A stretch of 64,000 nucleotides of DNA from Antrodiella citrinella. Taxonomy: Eukaryota; Basidiomycota; Agaricomycetes; Polyporales; Steccherinaceae. Under the pieces are notes generated by a model that was not told the origin of the DNA, did no database searches, and saw nothing but the letters and a program-made list of their open reading frames with translations. Shown here piece after piece: positions 1-10,544 of this stretch (positions are counted from its first letter, which is position 1; each line of letters begins with the position of its first letter). The position numbers and the translations under genes were made by a program. Location: assembly GCA_004802725.1 (NCBI GenBank), contig SGPM01000013.1, forward strand, positions 62,001 through 126,000, given 5' to 3'.

Positions 1-655
1 GATGCGGGGGGGGGGGGGGGGGGTAATCTAGATGATAGTACAAAAAGAAAAGTCGTGCAGATCAACGTGAAGAATTCCATAGAGAAAATATACCGCGAGG
101 GTGATGATGTAGTGTAGGCAGCAGGGAGACGGGCTTTACAGTAGCAAGTAGCAGCTAGCGAAACTGAAACAGAAACAGAACGCGTGAGATGGGACAGCAC
201 AGAGCAAGATATCTAAGGCAACGGAAGGCGACATCGAAGTCTTAGCGTCAGCGATCATGACAAGAAGGTCTCGAGGGTAAGATGGGAGAGAAATAGATAC
301 AATATACGATTCCAAGAAAGTGAGAAAGAGCAGTACGACAGCACGGGGAACATGGATATGGTGTGTGTGAGTGAGATGATGAGATGATAGACTATGAGTA
401 CAACTGTGGGATGGCGATAAGGATATATGTGGAGAAATAAATTAAGAAGGTGCGGATTAGACTTGGGTTTACGTGAAGGAGCGGAGGAAGGAAGTCGCAC
501 CGTATGAACAACTAGACAGACCAATAGGTGTAGGTAAAGTCTCGTTCCTATATCCTCCTGTCCGTCTCCGCGACTCCTTCAACCCTCTTCAACTAGGCAA
601 AATAATCAAGCTCGTTACGAATAAGTGTGTCCATAGGCGTGCGGGGTTCGTGTCG
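1..655. other. Left-edge non-coding stretch
   Basis: No gene is supported here. It opens with an uninterrupted run of 18 G (6-23), which may be a real homopolymer or an assembly edge. The rest is purine-rich on the plus strand and probably holds the 3' UTR and terminator of the minus-strand gene ending at 656. Short open frames lack codon or family support. Confidence 0.5.
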
Positions 656-2024
656 TCAAAGTCCCATTCTCTCTGCTAACGTCCGATCTGCACCTGTAGA
701 GTTGTTGTTAGCAGCACCGTTACTCCCGTTGCCATTCCACTGGTTGCGCCGCGCGCCCCCGCCACCTCCACTACTGTTTCCACTTCCACCCCCATTGCCA
801 TTGCCACCGCTGGCAGACGCACTCGCGGCCCCTCCATTCCGTCGACTCGCTCTGTCGCGGTCACGGTTCCGGTCTCTGTCACGAGCACGATTCCGATCCC
901 CGCCACCACCTCCGCCACCACCTTCTCTCTTCCTGCTGTCTCTCTGAGCTTCTCCACTGCCGCCAACCCTTGCTCTCTCAGCAGACTTCGGTCGCCGTCT
1001 CTCCTCATCTGCGTCGACCTCCATCTTGACAGCCCCTGCCGCCGACTTCCGAGGAGGAGACCGTTCACGCGAGTCGTGTCTACGTGTAGTAGACCCACTA
1101 TGCGAGCGGTTCTCCATCTTCTGTGGAGGAAGGGGGACTGCTTGGACGGCAGGCGACATGTGGTTGCCTTCGGAGAGACGAGGCTTCTTGTGTACGTGTG
1201 CGCGAGGGGCTGTAGGTGGTGGCTTTCTGGAAATGAGTGCCGCGGACGCGTGCTGCGCAGGACCTGTAGGTAGATGCGATGAAGGTTGTACGCCTCCTGC
1301 ATTTGTATACATGTGGCTGTTGGGTTTGTTGTTGGCCAGTATCGCGGCTTGGCTCTTGTCCAATTCCTCACTAATGCCGTGATCAGTCGTGGAAACACGA
1401 CACACAGTCAAAGGTCGAACTTACGAGAGTGTTGTTATCGCTTGATGAGATTCTGTTAACCGAATATAATACTTTGTGAGTGTACTGGGTTCGGAAGTAT
1501 GAGAGCGTCTGCGTACCTCTGAGGGCGGACTCCAGCTTCTGTACGACTCGTTGCAACGCCCGAACATCATCCTTGAGCCTCCCTGTCTCACCGGTCTTCA
1601 AGAGTTCGTACAGTTCGTCATTCTCGTCCTGCAGAACCTTGACACGCTGGGTCAAAGCCGCAGTGACCGTGTTCGAGGATGTGGCGCCTGATACTGCGCG
1701 CTCATTTATATGAGGCAGGAGCAGGGATACGAGAGCGGGTGGTAGGGAGATAGGGTCTGTAGAAGCAGAGGGCGGGTTGGTGGAGAGATGTTGACGGAGA
1801 TGAGTGACTTCGTCCTGCAATCAAAACGCGTTTTAGCGGAACTTCCCCATTGGAACAGGACGGAAGAGAGAGCGACTCGGAGGCAAGCGTGCGGGTGCGT
1901 ATGGACACGAGTGTGATTTGCACGGTAAATAAAGCGAGAAACGCACCGTGAGGTCCGCAATGTGCGCGTCGCGTTGCCTGAGGAGGGTCTCCAGCTCAAT
2001 TTCTCGTGCGGAGGGGAGATCCAT
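656..2024 (-). CDS. WTAP/Mum2-like coiled-coil protein with RD/Gly-rich tail
   Basis: Four exons: 2024-1947, 1814-1517, 1452-1425, 1370-656 (372 aa). Residues about 1-165 are heptad-rich and coiled-coil-like, with an ENDELYELL segment followed by the pattern LRESHQ...LSEELDKSQ. This resembles the WTAP/Mum2 family, the regulatory subunit of the mRNA N6-adenosine methyltransferase complex, which acts in the nucleus. The C-terminal half is disordered: an Arg-Asp-Asn-Arg repeat, poly-Gly and Asn/Gly-rich segments. Exon 3 is only 28 nt and is needed to keep frame and to build the LRESHQ motif. The ATG at 2024 has a good context (GCCATGG). It is divergent from the photolyase, 282 bp away. The family call rests on weak coiled-coil similarity; another coiled-coil nuclear protein is possible. 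Confidence 0.55.
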
Positions 2025-2245
2025 GGCTCGACAGGGACGCTCCTGTATCAGCTCGAGAACAGAGTCGTTGATGCAGGACGACCCAAGATCTCAGCGGCGA
2101 CTCTTTGTCCGCCCATCTCAGAGTCCACGTGCTTCTCGCGTGCGTTCGCCCGAGCGCCCATACGCGGTCACGTGTTGTGCGCGATTAGGAGCCTGCATCG
2201 GCGTCGGTTGCATCATCACGACGCGCATCCGCCCACTCGTTTGCA

Positions 2246-2250
2246 TATAA
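2246..2250 (+). promoter_or_regulatory. TATA-like box of photolyase
   Basis: TATAA lies about 57 nt upstream of the first in-frame photolyase ATG (2307) and 87 nt upstream of the second (2337), in the divergent promoter shared with the WTAP-like gene. Confidence 0.4.
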
Positions 2251-2306
2251 GGACGACGATTCACCATGGCTGCACTTTTCTCTTCTTGTTTTGTACCCTC
2301 GTCTGA

Positions 2307-4592
2307 ATGCGCACAGCACCACTGCTCTTTGCAACCATGTCGGCGAAACGTGTAAGATCCGCTACTTTTTCTACTACCGCACACCACCAGACACCGTCGT
2401 CTCCGACCAAGAAAACCAAACGAGACACCCAGTTTTTGCCCAACAAGATTGCGACTACTGAGAACGCCGCAAAAGCAGATCATGCCCAACCTATGTTCAC
2501 TTTGATGGAAGAGGTGAAGACCCATGTTAAGAACCCAACCAAAGGAGACGCAGTGGTGTATTGGATGAGAATGGAGGACTTGAGAAGTATGTACACGTCA
2601 GCGTCGTGTCTTTCTTCATCTCACTGAGCCATTCACACAGCGAATGACAATACTGCATTGTCTCAAGCGTCCGAGCACGCCGAGAAAGCTGGAAAACCTC
2701 TGCTCGTTCTGTTCATCCTCAGCCCTCAGGATTACATTGCGCACGATAGAAGTGCAAGAAGGATAGATTTCACTCTACGCAATCTCAAGAATATCCAGGT
2801 ACTTGCTGATCAAGGTCCATTCTGAATCGTTCAATGTCCCTGACTTGTGTCATAGGAATCCTTAGCCAAGTTGCACATTCCGTTCTGCACGTTGACCCAT
2901 TCGCCTCGTACCACCCTTCCCAGCCGCGTCTTGTCTCTCCTATCCGAATGGAGTGTTACTCATCTCTTTGCAAACATTGAGTACGAAGTAGATGAACTGC
3001 GTCGCGATATTGAAGTCTGTCGACTGGCAAAGAAAGAGGGCAAGGTGCAGTGCACTTTCCTCCACGATAAATGCATCGTACCTCCAGGCGTTGTGACCAC
3101 CAAAGAAGGCAAAGGATACACTGTGAGTACGCCTTCACCGCTGAGGTTTGACCATTTATCAATTGTCCTCAGGTATATTCCCCGTTCCTTCGTTCCTGGC
3201 TCCCCCATCTGAGCGACAAGCCCAACCCCTTGGCATGTGCACCTGCTCCGCGTGCAAATCCAGAGTCAGTCCACTCGCACAACGTCTTTGGGAAGCTCTT
3301 CGACGTCAAAGTTCCGGAATACGTTGAAGGCTTCCAGCTGAAGCCGACTGACGCGAAGCAGATACGCACGTGTTGGGGTGCCGGTGAAGACGTCGCTCAA
3401 GAGATGCTGAAACGCTTCTTGAACACCAAGTCGAGTTCCTCCAGACTTGGCGAAGTGGATCCTTTGGCAGAAGGCGCCAAACCTGCAAAGAACTCTGATA
3501 AAGACAGTAGGATCGCCAAGTATAAGGATGCGAGGGATAGAGTAGATGCCGATACAACAAGTCGGCTGAGGTGAGTGAAGATACCACGTATGTCCAGATT
3601 AGGTCTTGATCGCTGCGACAGTCCATATCTCGCAGCCGGAGTCATTTCTGCTCGTGAATGTGTTCGCGCGACCATGGGGCTGAAAAATGGCAAGATTGAT
3701 GCAAGTCGCGACACCGGTATAGGACGATGGGTACAGGAAGTTGGTCAGTACAATGCCCTATTCAGATATGCCAAACCATATTGAACACATTGCACACAGC
3801 TTGGAGAGATTTCTACACACACGTGCTTGCGTACTTCCCCCGCGTTTCCATGGGAAGACCCTTCCTGGAGAAATTTGCCGACGTGAAATGGGAGACCAAC
3901 GAAAAACACTTGCAGGCCTGGAAGGACGGTCGGACTGGCGTCCCCATCGTGGACGCCGGTATGCGTCAGGCCAATACAATGGGATGGATGCACAATCGTG
4001 TTAGGATGATCACAGCCATATATCTCGTCAAAGATTTGATGCTGGACTGGAGGCTAGGCGAAAGGGTTCGTTGCCTCTCTTGGCGGATCACCCACTGGTG
4101 TCATTGACAAGGTCGCTACATAGTATTTCATGGAAACGCTTATTGATGGAGATCTCGCATCCAACAATGGGGGATGGCAATGGAGTGCAAGCACCGGAGT
4201 GGATCCAGCGCCATATTTCCGTATCTTCAATCCTTATACCCAGAGTCGCAAGGTACGTACGTAACCATGCCTACATTGTCACATCTGCTGATTCTTTGAG
4301 TTCGTTGACTTGATTGCACACTATTTTTCGCGCCATTTTCCGTATCGTTCTTAGGCAGATCCTACTGGAGAGTATATTCGCCACTTCGTGCAAGAGTTAG
4401 CTGAAGTTAGAGGTGATGGTAGTCTATTCCGCGCCATCTTGCTTGTCGCCTTATGCTTACGCGCTATCACTAGAACTTCACGACCCTCCGGCTAAACTGG
4501 CAGATAAATTAGGGTATCCCCGACCATTCATGACCCATGGTGAGGCCCGTGAAAGGGCCATTAGACGATACAAGATTCCGGGCGAAGAGTGA
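2307..4592 (+). CDS. PHR1: Class I CPD photolyase
   Basis: Nine exons: 2307-2586, 2641-2798, 2856-3122, 3173-3570, 3622-3743, 3800-4065, 4124-4252, 4355-4412, 4474-4592 (598 aa). It repairs cyclobutane pyrimidine dimers using blue light, FAD and an antenna cofactor. The N-terminal alpha/beta domain has [11 protein letters not shown] and FILSPQDY. The FAD domain carries [21 protein letters not shown] and the diagnostic [12 protein letters not shown] with [11 protein letters not shown]. The C-terminus ends in HDPPAKL. Two in-frame starts exist: 2307 in a weak context, giving an extended N-terminus, and 2337 with A at -3, followed by Lys/Arg clusters ([14 protein letters not shown]) that look like nuclear localisation signals. 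The frame closes at every junction. The gene is complete. Confidence 0.95.
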
Positions 4593-4794
4593 CCGGAGAG
4601 GCTCACAACTTGCAGTGATAGTTACCATTGTGTTTAAACAGTACGCATGTATTTTCTTCCGCCTCGCGTCCTACGTCTCTACGTTTGTACTTTACAGCCT
4701 TGACAGCGGTAGTCTAGAGATAAGAATTCGGATGGTGACTCAAACAAAGGTCTTGATTCTGAGCCACTCGGCTCAGTCGAGGCCGTGCGTCGCA

Positions 4795-4800
4795 TATAAG
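4795..4800 (+). promoter_or_regulatory. TATA-like box of LRR-like gene
   Basis: TATAAG sits 46-51 nt upstream of the ATG at 4846. It favours that ATG over the upstream open frame, which overlaps the photolyase 3' end. Confidence 0.4.
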
Positions 4801-4845
4801 GATGCGGATTCTCTGAAATCTACCCCATCCATTCCATGCCTCACT

Positions 4846-6150
4846 ATGCCTTCCCGTAGTTATGGCCAAATTGTCCCTATACCTTTCCCGACGCAGTCAG
4901 AGCTCTCTCCGCTCTTCGACGAACAGGAGGCTGAATATGACCATCTCCGGGAGCGTCAAGAGAGGCATGAACTTCATCATCGCCAGCTGACTCTTGACGC
5001 TCGTTCCATCATCCCCTTCTGCGATACAGCGCTGACGACAGGCTTTGACATTCGAGCGAAGCTACTCACCTCCCTCACCGTATTCTTCGACAAGCCGGAG
5101 GGGTCCCAGTATGTCTGGCCGAAGCCGATGAACACCGTCATAGTTAATGATACACTCGGCGTTCTGACCAGTCTCAGGGATTTGACGATCACTGGGCTGG
5201 AACCTCGCAATGACGGGTGGATCTTGGATAGCTGTGGGGCTCTCCTGGAGCGGTTCTGTACCGACCTGTGGTCTCTGTCGAAGGAAATGGTATCTTTCCT
5301 CAAGAAGCAGACGCACCTCACCAGTCTCATTTTCATCCCGAAGTATCGTCCGCAGACGAAGAGCAATATGTACGCATTGCTGTACCGCGTGGACTCCACC
5401 TTCCTGAGGGCTCTCCGGACATTGCGTTGTGGAGGCGGATTCCTCTTGTTCCTCGAGAGGTCGCGTCCGAAAGGCATGCCACCAGTGCGCAACCTTCGAG
5501 TTGACTTGTTCGCCACCGACAGGCTACTGCACACTCGGATCTTGAACGCGTTGTCCTTGTTCGGTGACACGCTGAAAAGCCTGAGCTTGCGCTTTGAAGC
5601 CCCGGCCTACTCCACTCGCCATGTGGATGACACGATCTGCAAGTTTGCGGAGGGATCAGAGAGCTGGGCAAGGCTTAAATTCTTGGAGGTCCGAGGGATG
5701 ATGTACAGTCGCGTGAGTTGTCATATCTGCCTATAGTTTTCAGAGACTGAAGTGAGCAATCGCGTCCCACAGCAAGCTGAGAAAGACTTCTTACATGCTA
5801 TTTTCCGACACTTCCCGAGGCTACGTGTTCTCATCTGGGTGCCCGCCTATTTCGCCCCAGATGGTCATCGTCTGCATCCAGCGAGAGTGGCAAGCCAGTT
5901 CCTTTTACGGTGCCAGAAGCTTCGACGATTCGTGTTCGTTGGCCCCGAGGTCCAGGACATCATGCCGCCGAAGTACGCGTCGTACATGAAGCTCAAAGAG
6001 GACGACTTGTATGTGGAAGGTCGGTTGAAGAGGTTTGAAACTACATGGCAGGATGGCGCGGTGTTCTTCGATCATTCAGAGCGTGGCGCGGAGGAAGAGG
6101 AAGAGAGTCAGGGAAGGGAAGGACAGTTGCAGGATCGACACGAAGGATAA
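4846..6150 (+). CDS. LRR-like / F-box-associated-type protein, unidentified
   Basis: The main exon begins at 4846. A second coding stretch in frame with a short intron runs from about 5737 to 6150 (about 418 aa). Leucine-spaced segments (VLTSLRDLTITGL, LKSLSLRFEA, LKFLEVRGM, LRVLIWVPAY) resemble the irregular leucine-rich repeats of basidiomycete F-box-type proteins. No F-box is visible in the N-terminal 120 residues. The acidic tail has a run of Glu near 6090. The frame is open until a stop at about 5734-5736; restoring it needs an intron. Donor 5689 with acceptor 5736 (48 nt) keeps phase, while the better-looking donor at 5713 would leave only 24-33 nt. The exon junction is therefore uncertain. 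Function is unknown. Confidence 0.5.
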
Positions 6151-6372
6151 TCTCACGACGGAAACGGAGCTCTCAATCAGAGGCTTCTTTACCTGGAAGC
6201 AGGGTTAATGCACGATTTACGACTTCATTTGACACAGAATCACGAGATGGATTGGGAGTGGGAGTGGAGGGTCATGAATGCCTCTGTATTTGCAGATACA
6301 CGAGGAGAGTGTTGCGTACAATGTAATGAATTACGAATTTGATGAAACCACTTCTTTGAATAAGCTTGACGT

Positions 6373-7354
6373 TCAATCGTCGTCCAAATCGAAGTCAGAA
6401 TCGTCGTCTCCTCTGCCACGGATCTGCTGTCGGTACGACGTGTTAGCTCCATAGGTAATCTGCGATACTTCTGACTCGGTCTTATGTATCACACCTGTCA
6501 CGGACTCGAGGATGAGATCACGTAAGTGTAGAAGAGGGAAAAAGCTCACCAATGTTCATCAGTCGCCATTCTAGTGCAGCAGTCTCGAAGTTATCTGCAT
6601 TGCCTAAATCCTCAAAGCCAATAACACTACCCAGATTCCGAATGAGCTGATATGATAATGTTGGCAGGGGCATACATACCGGCCTTTGGTAGCTCCATCG
6701 ACGAAGCACACGACACAAGGTAATACTTTCACCACCAGCCTCTCCACCAGCCACGGCACGTTCTCTACGAAGACTCTGAGGAACCTCGTGCCAAAGTATT
6801 TGGGTGCAATTTTCTGTTCTCAATCCGTCAATCTCTTGTCCATCCGTGGAAAGTATTAGAAGCCTACCGCGAGATGGTTGTCCATGATTTGACATCGCTT
6901 GAAGTCTGTGTGATAGAAGTGGACAACGCTGAATGGTTCGTGCCTACGGACGGATGAGCCAACGAATCATCCCTGAATGTTATCGTCCTAAGCACTTACG
7001 CGGTAATACGTATCAGCTCCTTCTCATCCATTACTTCGTCGTAGCGTCCGTGTCCACCATCCTTCATCTGCTTCAGCTTGTCCATCCTACAGCCAGCGAG
7101 TCAGAGACGCGTTTTCATCGTGCATTGCAACGGCCCAAACGAAAGAGAGCACCTTACTCTCGTTGAAGCTCCTGCATGCCTCGTTCCCGCGTAGCCGCGT
7201 CGTCGGCGTTCTCGATTTCTGCTTCGAGCTCGGCGAAGATAGTATCCTCGTCTTCCTCATCAGGATCAGAACGACGCGTACCAGAACGAGAAGACGAAGC
7301 AGATTGGATGGGATCGACCAGGCGGGATGAGAGTTCAGAAATTCTATTCGACAT
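6373..7354 (-). CDS. TXNDC9: TXNDC9 / phosducin-like thioredoxin-fold protein
   Basis: Six exons: 7354-7158, 7086-7000, 6943-6868, 6813-6680, 6626-6550, 6494-6373 (230 aa). The acidic N-terminal helix (EEDEDTIFAELEAEIENADD) and MDKLKQMKDGGHGRYDEV lead into a thioredoxin fold with FYHTDFKRCQIMD, VENVPWLVERL, VLPCVVCF and VIGFEDLGNADNFETAALEWRL. These are hallmarks of TXNDC9/yeast Plp1, a cofactor of the CCT chaperonin in actin and tubulin folding. The usual CxxC is absent; a lone KRC remains, as in the family. The tail is acidic (DDDSDFDLDDD). It is divergent from the Pelota gene, 218 bp away. Confidence 0.93.
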
Positions 7355-7572
7355 GGTAAATATGGCGATGTGGATTGTAATGAGTGCTCGGTGGGGATTG
7401 GAACGAGCTCGAGAGTGACAGTGAGAGTGCCAATTGCTGTAAATGGGCGCTACATGACCAGATAAAGCTGTCGATCGAGTTCTCCACGATCTAATCAGGC
7501 TCGTCGGAAGCATCTGAACGCAACTAGTAGCTCACGAACACTCAACTGCATACTCTCATCCACATCTTCGTC

Positions 7573-9287
7573 ATGAAGCTGATTGGAAAGCATTTGGAGA
7601 AGGGTGCCGTTGTGAGTGTCATTTAGCTGGAACCAGTTGTCAAGGGAATCTCACCGATTTCAGGGTTATGTGAACCTCCGACCCGAAGACGATGAGGACA
7701 TGTGGCATCTATACAACATAATCCAGGAAGTGCGTGCATCTTTGCTCGTAGATAGAACGTACAACTTACATGCCATTGATAGGGGGATCTTGTGCGCGCA
7801 CAAGCTATTCGGAGAGTCCAGAACGTCTCTTCTACCGGATCCACAGAATCCCACCGCATCAAACTGAACCTCACCTTGGAAGTCAGTCGTGTTACGTGGT
7901 CCCCCTCGACTTCTGCTGGCGAGACCTCACAATCCGCTGCCGACCAAGCTTCTAACAATGCACCGGCCGCCACAGCTGCGCTGCAAATTTCCGGCCGTGT
8001 TGCGTCGGAGAACGAGCACGTAAAGATGGGCGCGTTCCATACGCTGGATATCGAAGCGAACAGAGATGTGCGGATAACGAAGCCAGACGGGTGGGATAGC
8101 GTTGCATTGGCACGTGTTGAGGAAAGCTGTGTTCCCGGACGTGGCGCGGAAGTAGGCGCAATCGTGTGCGGTGAAGGTGAGTCTTTTCGTCCATCTGCAT
8201 GGAGGATGGCTCTGGATATTGAGTTTGCGCGTAGGCACTGCAATATTCTGTTTACTCTCGCAACATATGACTGTCGTTTTGCAACGGCTTGAGATCCCCA
8301 TTCCCCGAAAACTCGCGACAAACTCTGCCGCACACGAGAAGGTGAGCGAATACTGCAACTTATGGATGGGCAGCGTAGCTGAATGGCTGAACGGATGAAC
8401 GGATGAATTTCAGGGTCTTATTCGGTTCTACGCAACGCTCTACGCCTCTTTCCTACGTCACATACCATTTGCTACCTCTTCACTACGCGCCATAGTAATC
8501 GCCTCCCCTGGTTGGGTCCGAGACGCCGTTTTCGATTACATCATGTCAGAAGCCAACAGGACAAACAACAAAACGCTCCTCAGCGTAAGGAACAAGTTTA
8601 TTAGAGTACACATCACAAGCCCGCATGTTCACAGTTTAGTGGAAGTTCTCAAGAGTCCCGAGGTATGTGATGTGTTAACGGAGTGTGGGTATCATTCCTG
8701 ACCCTTACTGTTTAGATTGCCAGCCAACTGAAGGAAACCAAGTTTGCACGAGAGGGTATTATGCTGGACAAGTCAGTAATTTACACTCTATCAGTCCGAG
8801 CTGTTGTCTCAGTTACGAAACAGGTTCTTCAAAATGCTCGGATCGGACGAAATGCGCGCGTGGTATGGGCCGGACCATGTTACTCTTGCGGCTGACCGGG
8901 GTGCAGTCGGGACCTTGTTGATATCGGACGAGCTGTTTAGGTATGTCAAAAATCTCGTTTGCCGTCAACACTTACGCATCAATTGGCCGTAGAGCGAGTG
9001 ACCCCACGACTCGTAAGAAATATGTAGACCTGGTAGAGGATGTGCGGAATAAGGGAGCGGAAGTGCTCATCTTCTCAAGCATGCACGAGTCCGGACAGCG
9101 TACGCCATCCATTTATGTCCATGCGTGGTCGTCATCTCATTCATCCGGGTCTTTCATAGAGCTGAATCAGTTGACCGGAATCGCTGCTATCTTGACTTTC
9201 CCTCTAGACGTTGAAGTCGTAGAGGCGGAGGAACGTGAAGCCAAGGAGGAGGAGGAGAGGCTCAAAGCTGAAGCCGAGGCGTCATAA
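7573..9287 (+). CDS. DOM34: Pelota/Dom34 ribosome-rescue factor
   Basis: Nine exons: 7573-7611, 7664-7729, 7783-8176, 8235-8341, 8414-8662, 8716-8771, 8824-8940, 8993-9099, 9160-9287 (420 aa). With Hbs1 and ABCE1 it splits ribosomes stalled at mRNA ends. It starts with the canonical [13 protein letters not shown], followed by [15 protein letters not shown] and [13 protein letters not shown]. The central eRF1-like domain has [14 protein letters not shown], and the C-terminal domain has LLISDELFR and [15 protein letters not shown]. As in other Dom34 proteins there is no GGQ. The N-terminal domain carries an extra Ser/Ala-rich insert (about 7900-7980) before the ISGRVASEN strand. The tail is Glu/Lys-rich. 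Confidence 0.96.
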
Positions 9288-9448
9288 GTGACTAGCATTA
9301 CTATCTGGAAGTATCATTATGCGTTCTTATGTGTAAGTTGTAGTACAGGCTAATTGATTTCGTTGTAGCAGTACTTGCTCAGATTTCCGTGTCTCGAGTC
9401 CGGCCCATCGTGTCGATTCTCTTCGAACGAGCGACACACGACAGTAAA

Positions 9449-10386
9449 TTACAATTGGAGGCGTTTTTCATATGCAGACCATCCGGCAGCCCGGTATCTT
9501 TCTGCTTGTACTTGTACAGACTGAATGTCCACCGTAGGTCCTTTCCCGTATATACCCCGCCCGACAATGATCACATCGCTCCCATCGTTTAGCACCTCTT
9601 CAGGAGTCCTGTACTGCTGACCCATCGCATCGCCCTTAACATCCAATCCGACGCCCGGTGTCAAGACCAAGAAATCATCTTCATCGCCCGTATCCGTAGA
9701 GCTTTTGCCAACCGCATTCATGCTCCGTTGAGCTATGAAGCCGATCACGAAGTCGCGGTGTGCGCGTGCCATTTGTACAGCTTCTTCGGTGTATACGCCT
9801 TTGGCGAGGCTGCCCTTCGTGCTCATCTCCGCGAGGAGAAGGAGACCTCTTCCGAGTGGTTTTCCTACTGATGCCAGGCCCGTGATGATAGAGGGGCCGG
9901 GTACAGGATGCGCGTTGGTTATATGAGACCAACTCGCGATCTTGTGGACGCCGCTGGAGTATTGTAGCGCGACGGTGTTGCCTATCGAAGTTGATCTTCA
10001 GACAAGGTTTCTTCGCATACAGAAATCACGAACCGATGTCGGCGAATTTCCTATCCTCGAAAATGAGGAAGTCATGTTTCTTGCTCAATTCCTGCAACGT
10101 CGCTATCAGGGAGGAATCGAAGTCCTCTATGATATCGACATGTGTCTAGAGAATGAACAGAGTCATCAAGACAGAGTAGTCCTTCCTGTACTGATTTACA
10201 CACCTTTACAAGACAAACGTAGGGACCTACAACATCGATGATGTCGAGGAAATCTGCCTTTGCAGTCACATCTACGCTCACGCATAGATTGCTTCGCTTT
10301 CGGACGATCGTCTCGAGGAGAGACCTCGCAGCTGAGCTGGGATGCCTCTTAGCTCTCTCCTCGTATGACACGAATTTTGAGGACAT
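9449..10386 (-). CDS. URA3: Orotidine-5'-phosphate decarboxylase
   Basis: Three exons: 10386-10204, 10145-10034, 9981-9449 (275 aa). It catalyses the last step of UMP synthesis. The catalytic Asp-Lys array lies in [10 protein letters not shown], and the substrate-binding loops are at VSVDVT, LLAEMS, FVLTPGVG-type ([11 protein letters not shown]) and IIVGRGIY. The length is typical for basidiomycete URA3/pyrG proteins. The ATG at 10386 gives [13 protein letters not shown] longer upstream extension is open but not conserved-looking. Only 158 bp separate it from the divergent PUS7 start. Confidence 0.97.
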
Positions 10387-10544
10387 TGTATGGATGAGAG
10401 CCACGGTGTGCACGATCACACTGAACAACAGCGATCTCTTGATCACATCTCAGACGCGGAAATCTTATCTCTAGTGGTCGATCGGGTCCTTGAATTTCTT
10501 CCGTTCAACACTCAGCGCTCAGCACTCATTCAACCACTTCAGAT

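Noticed and set aside
627..947. Pro/Leu-rich plus-strand open frame
   Set aside because: Exact antisense of the Gly/Arg-rich tail of the WTAP-like gene; composition is explained by that.
2266..2355. 30-codon upstream frame with a strong start context overlapping the photolyase start codons
   Set aside because: Its ATG lies only about 16 nt downstream of the TATA box and is probably upstream of the transcription start, so not in the mRNA.
4537..4845. Upstream extension of the LRR-like frame
   Set aside because: It overlaps the photolyase C-terminal exon in another frame and precedes the TATA box; the ATG at 4846 is better.
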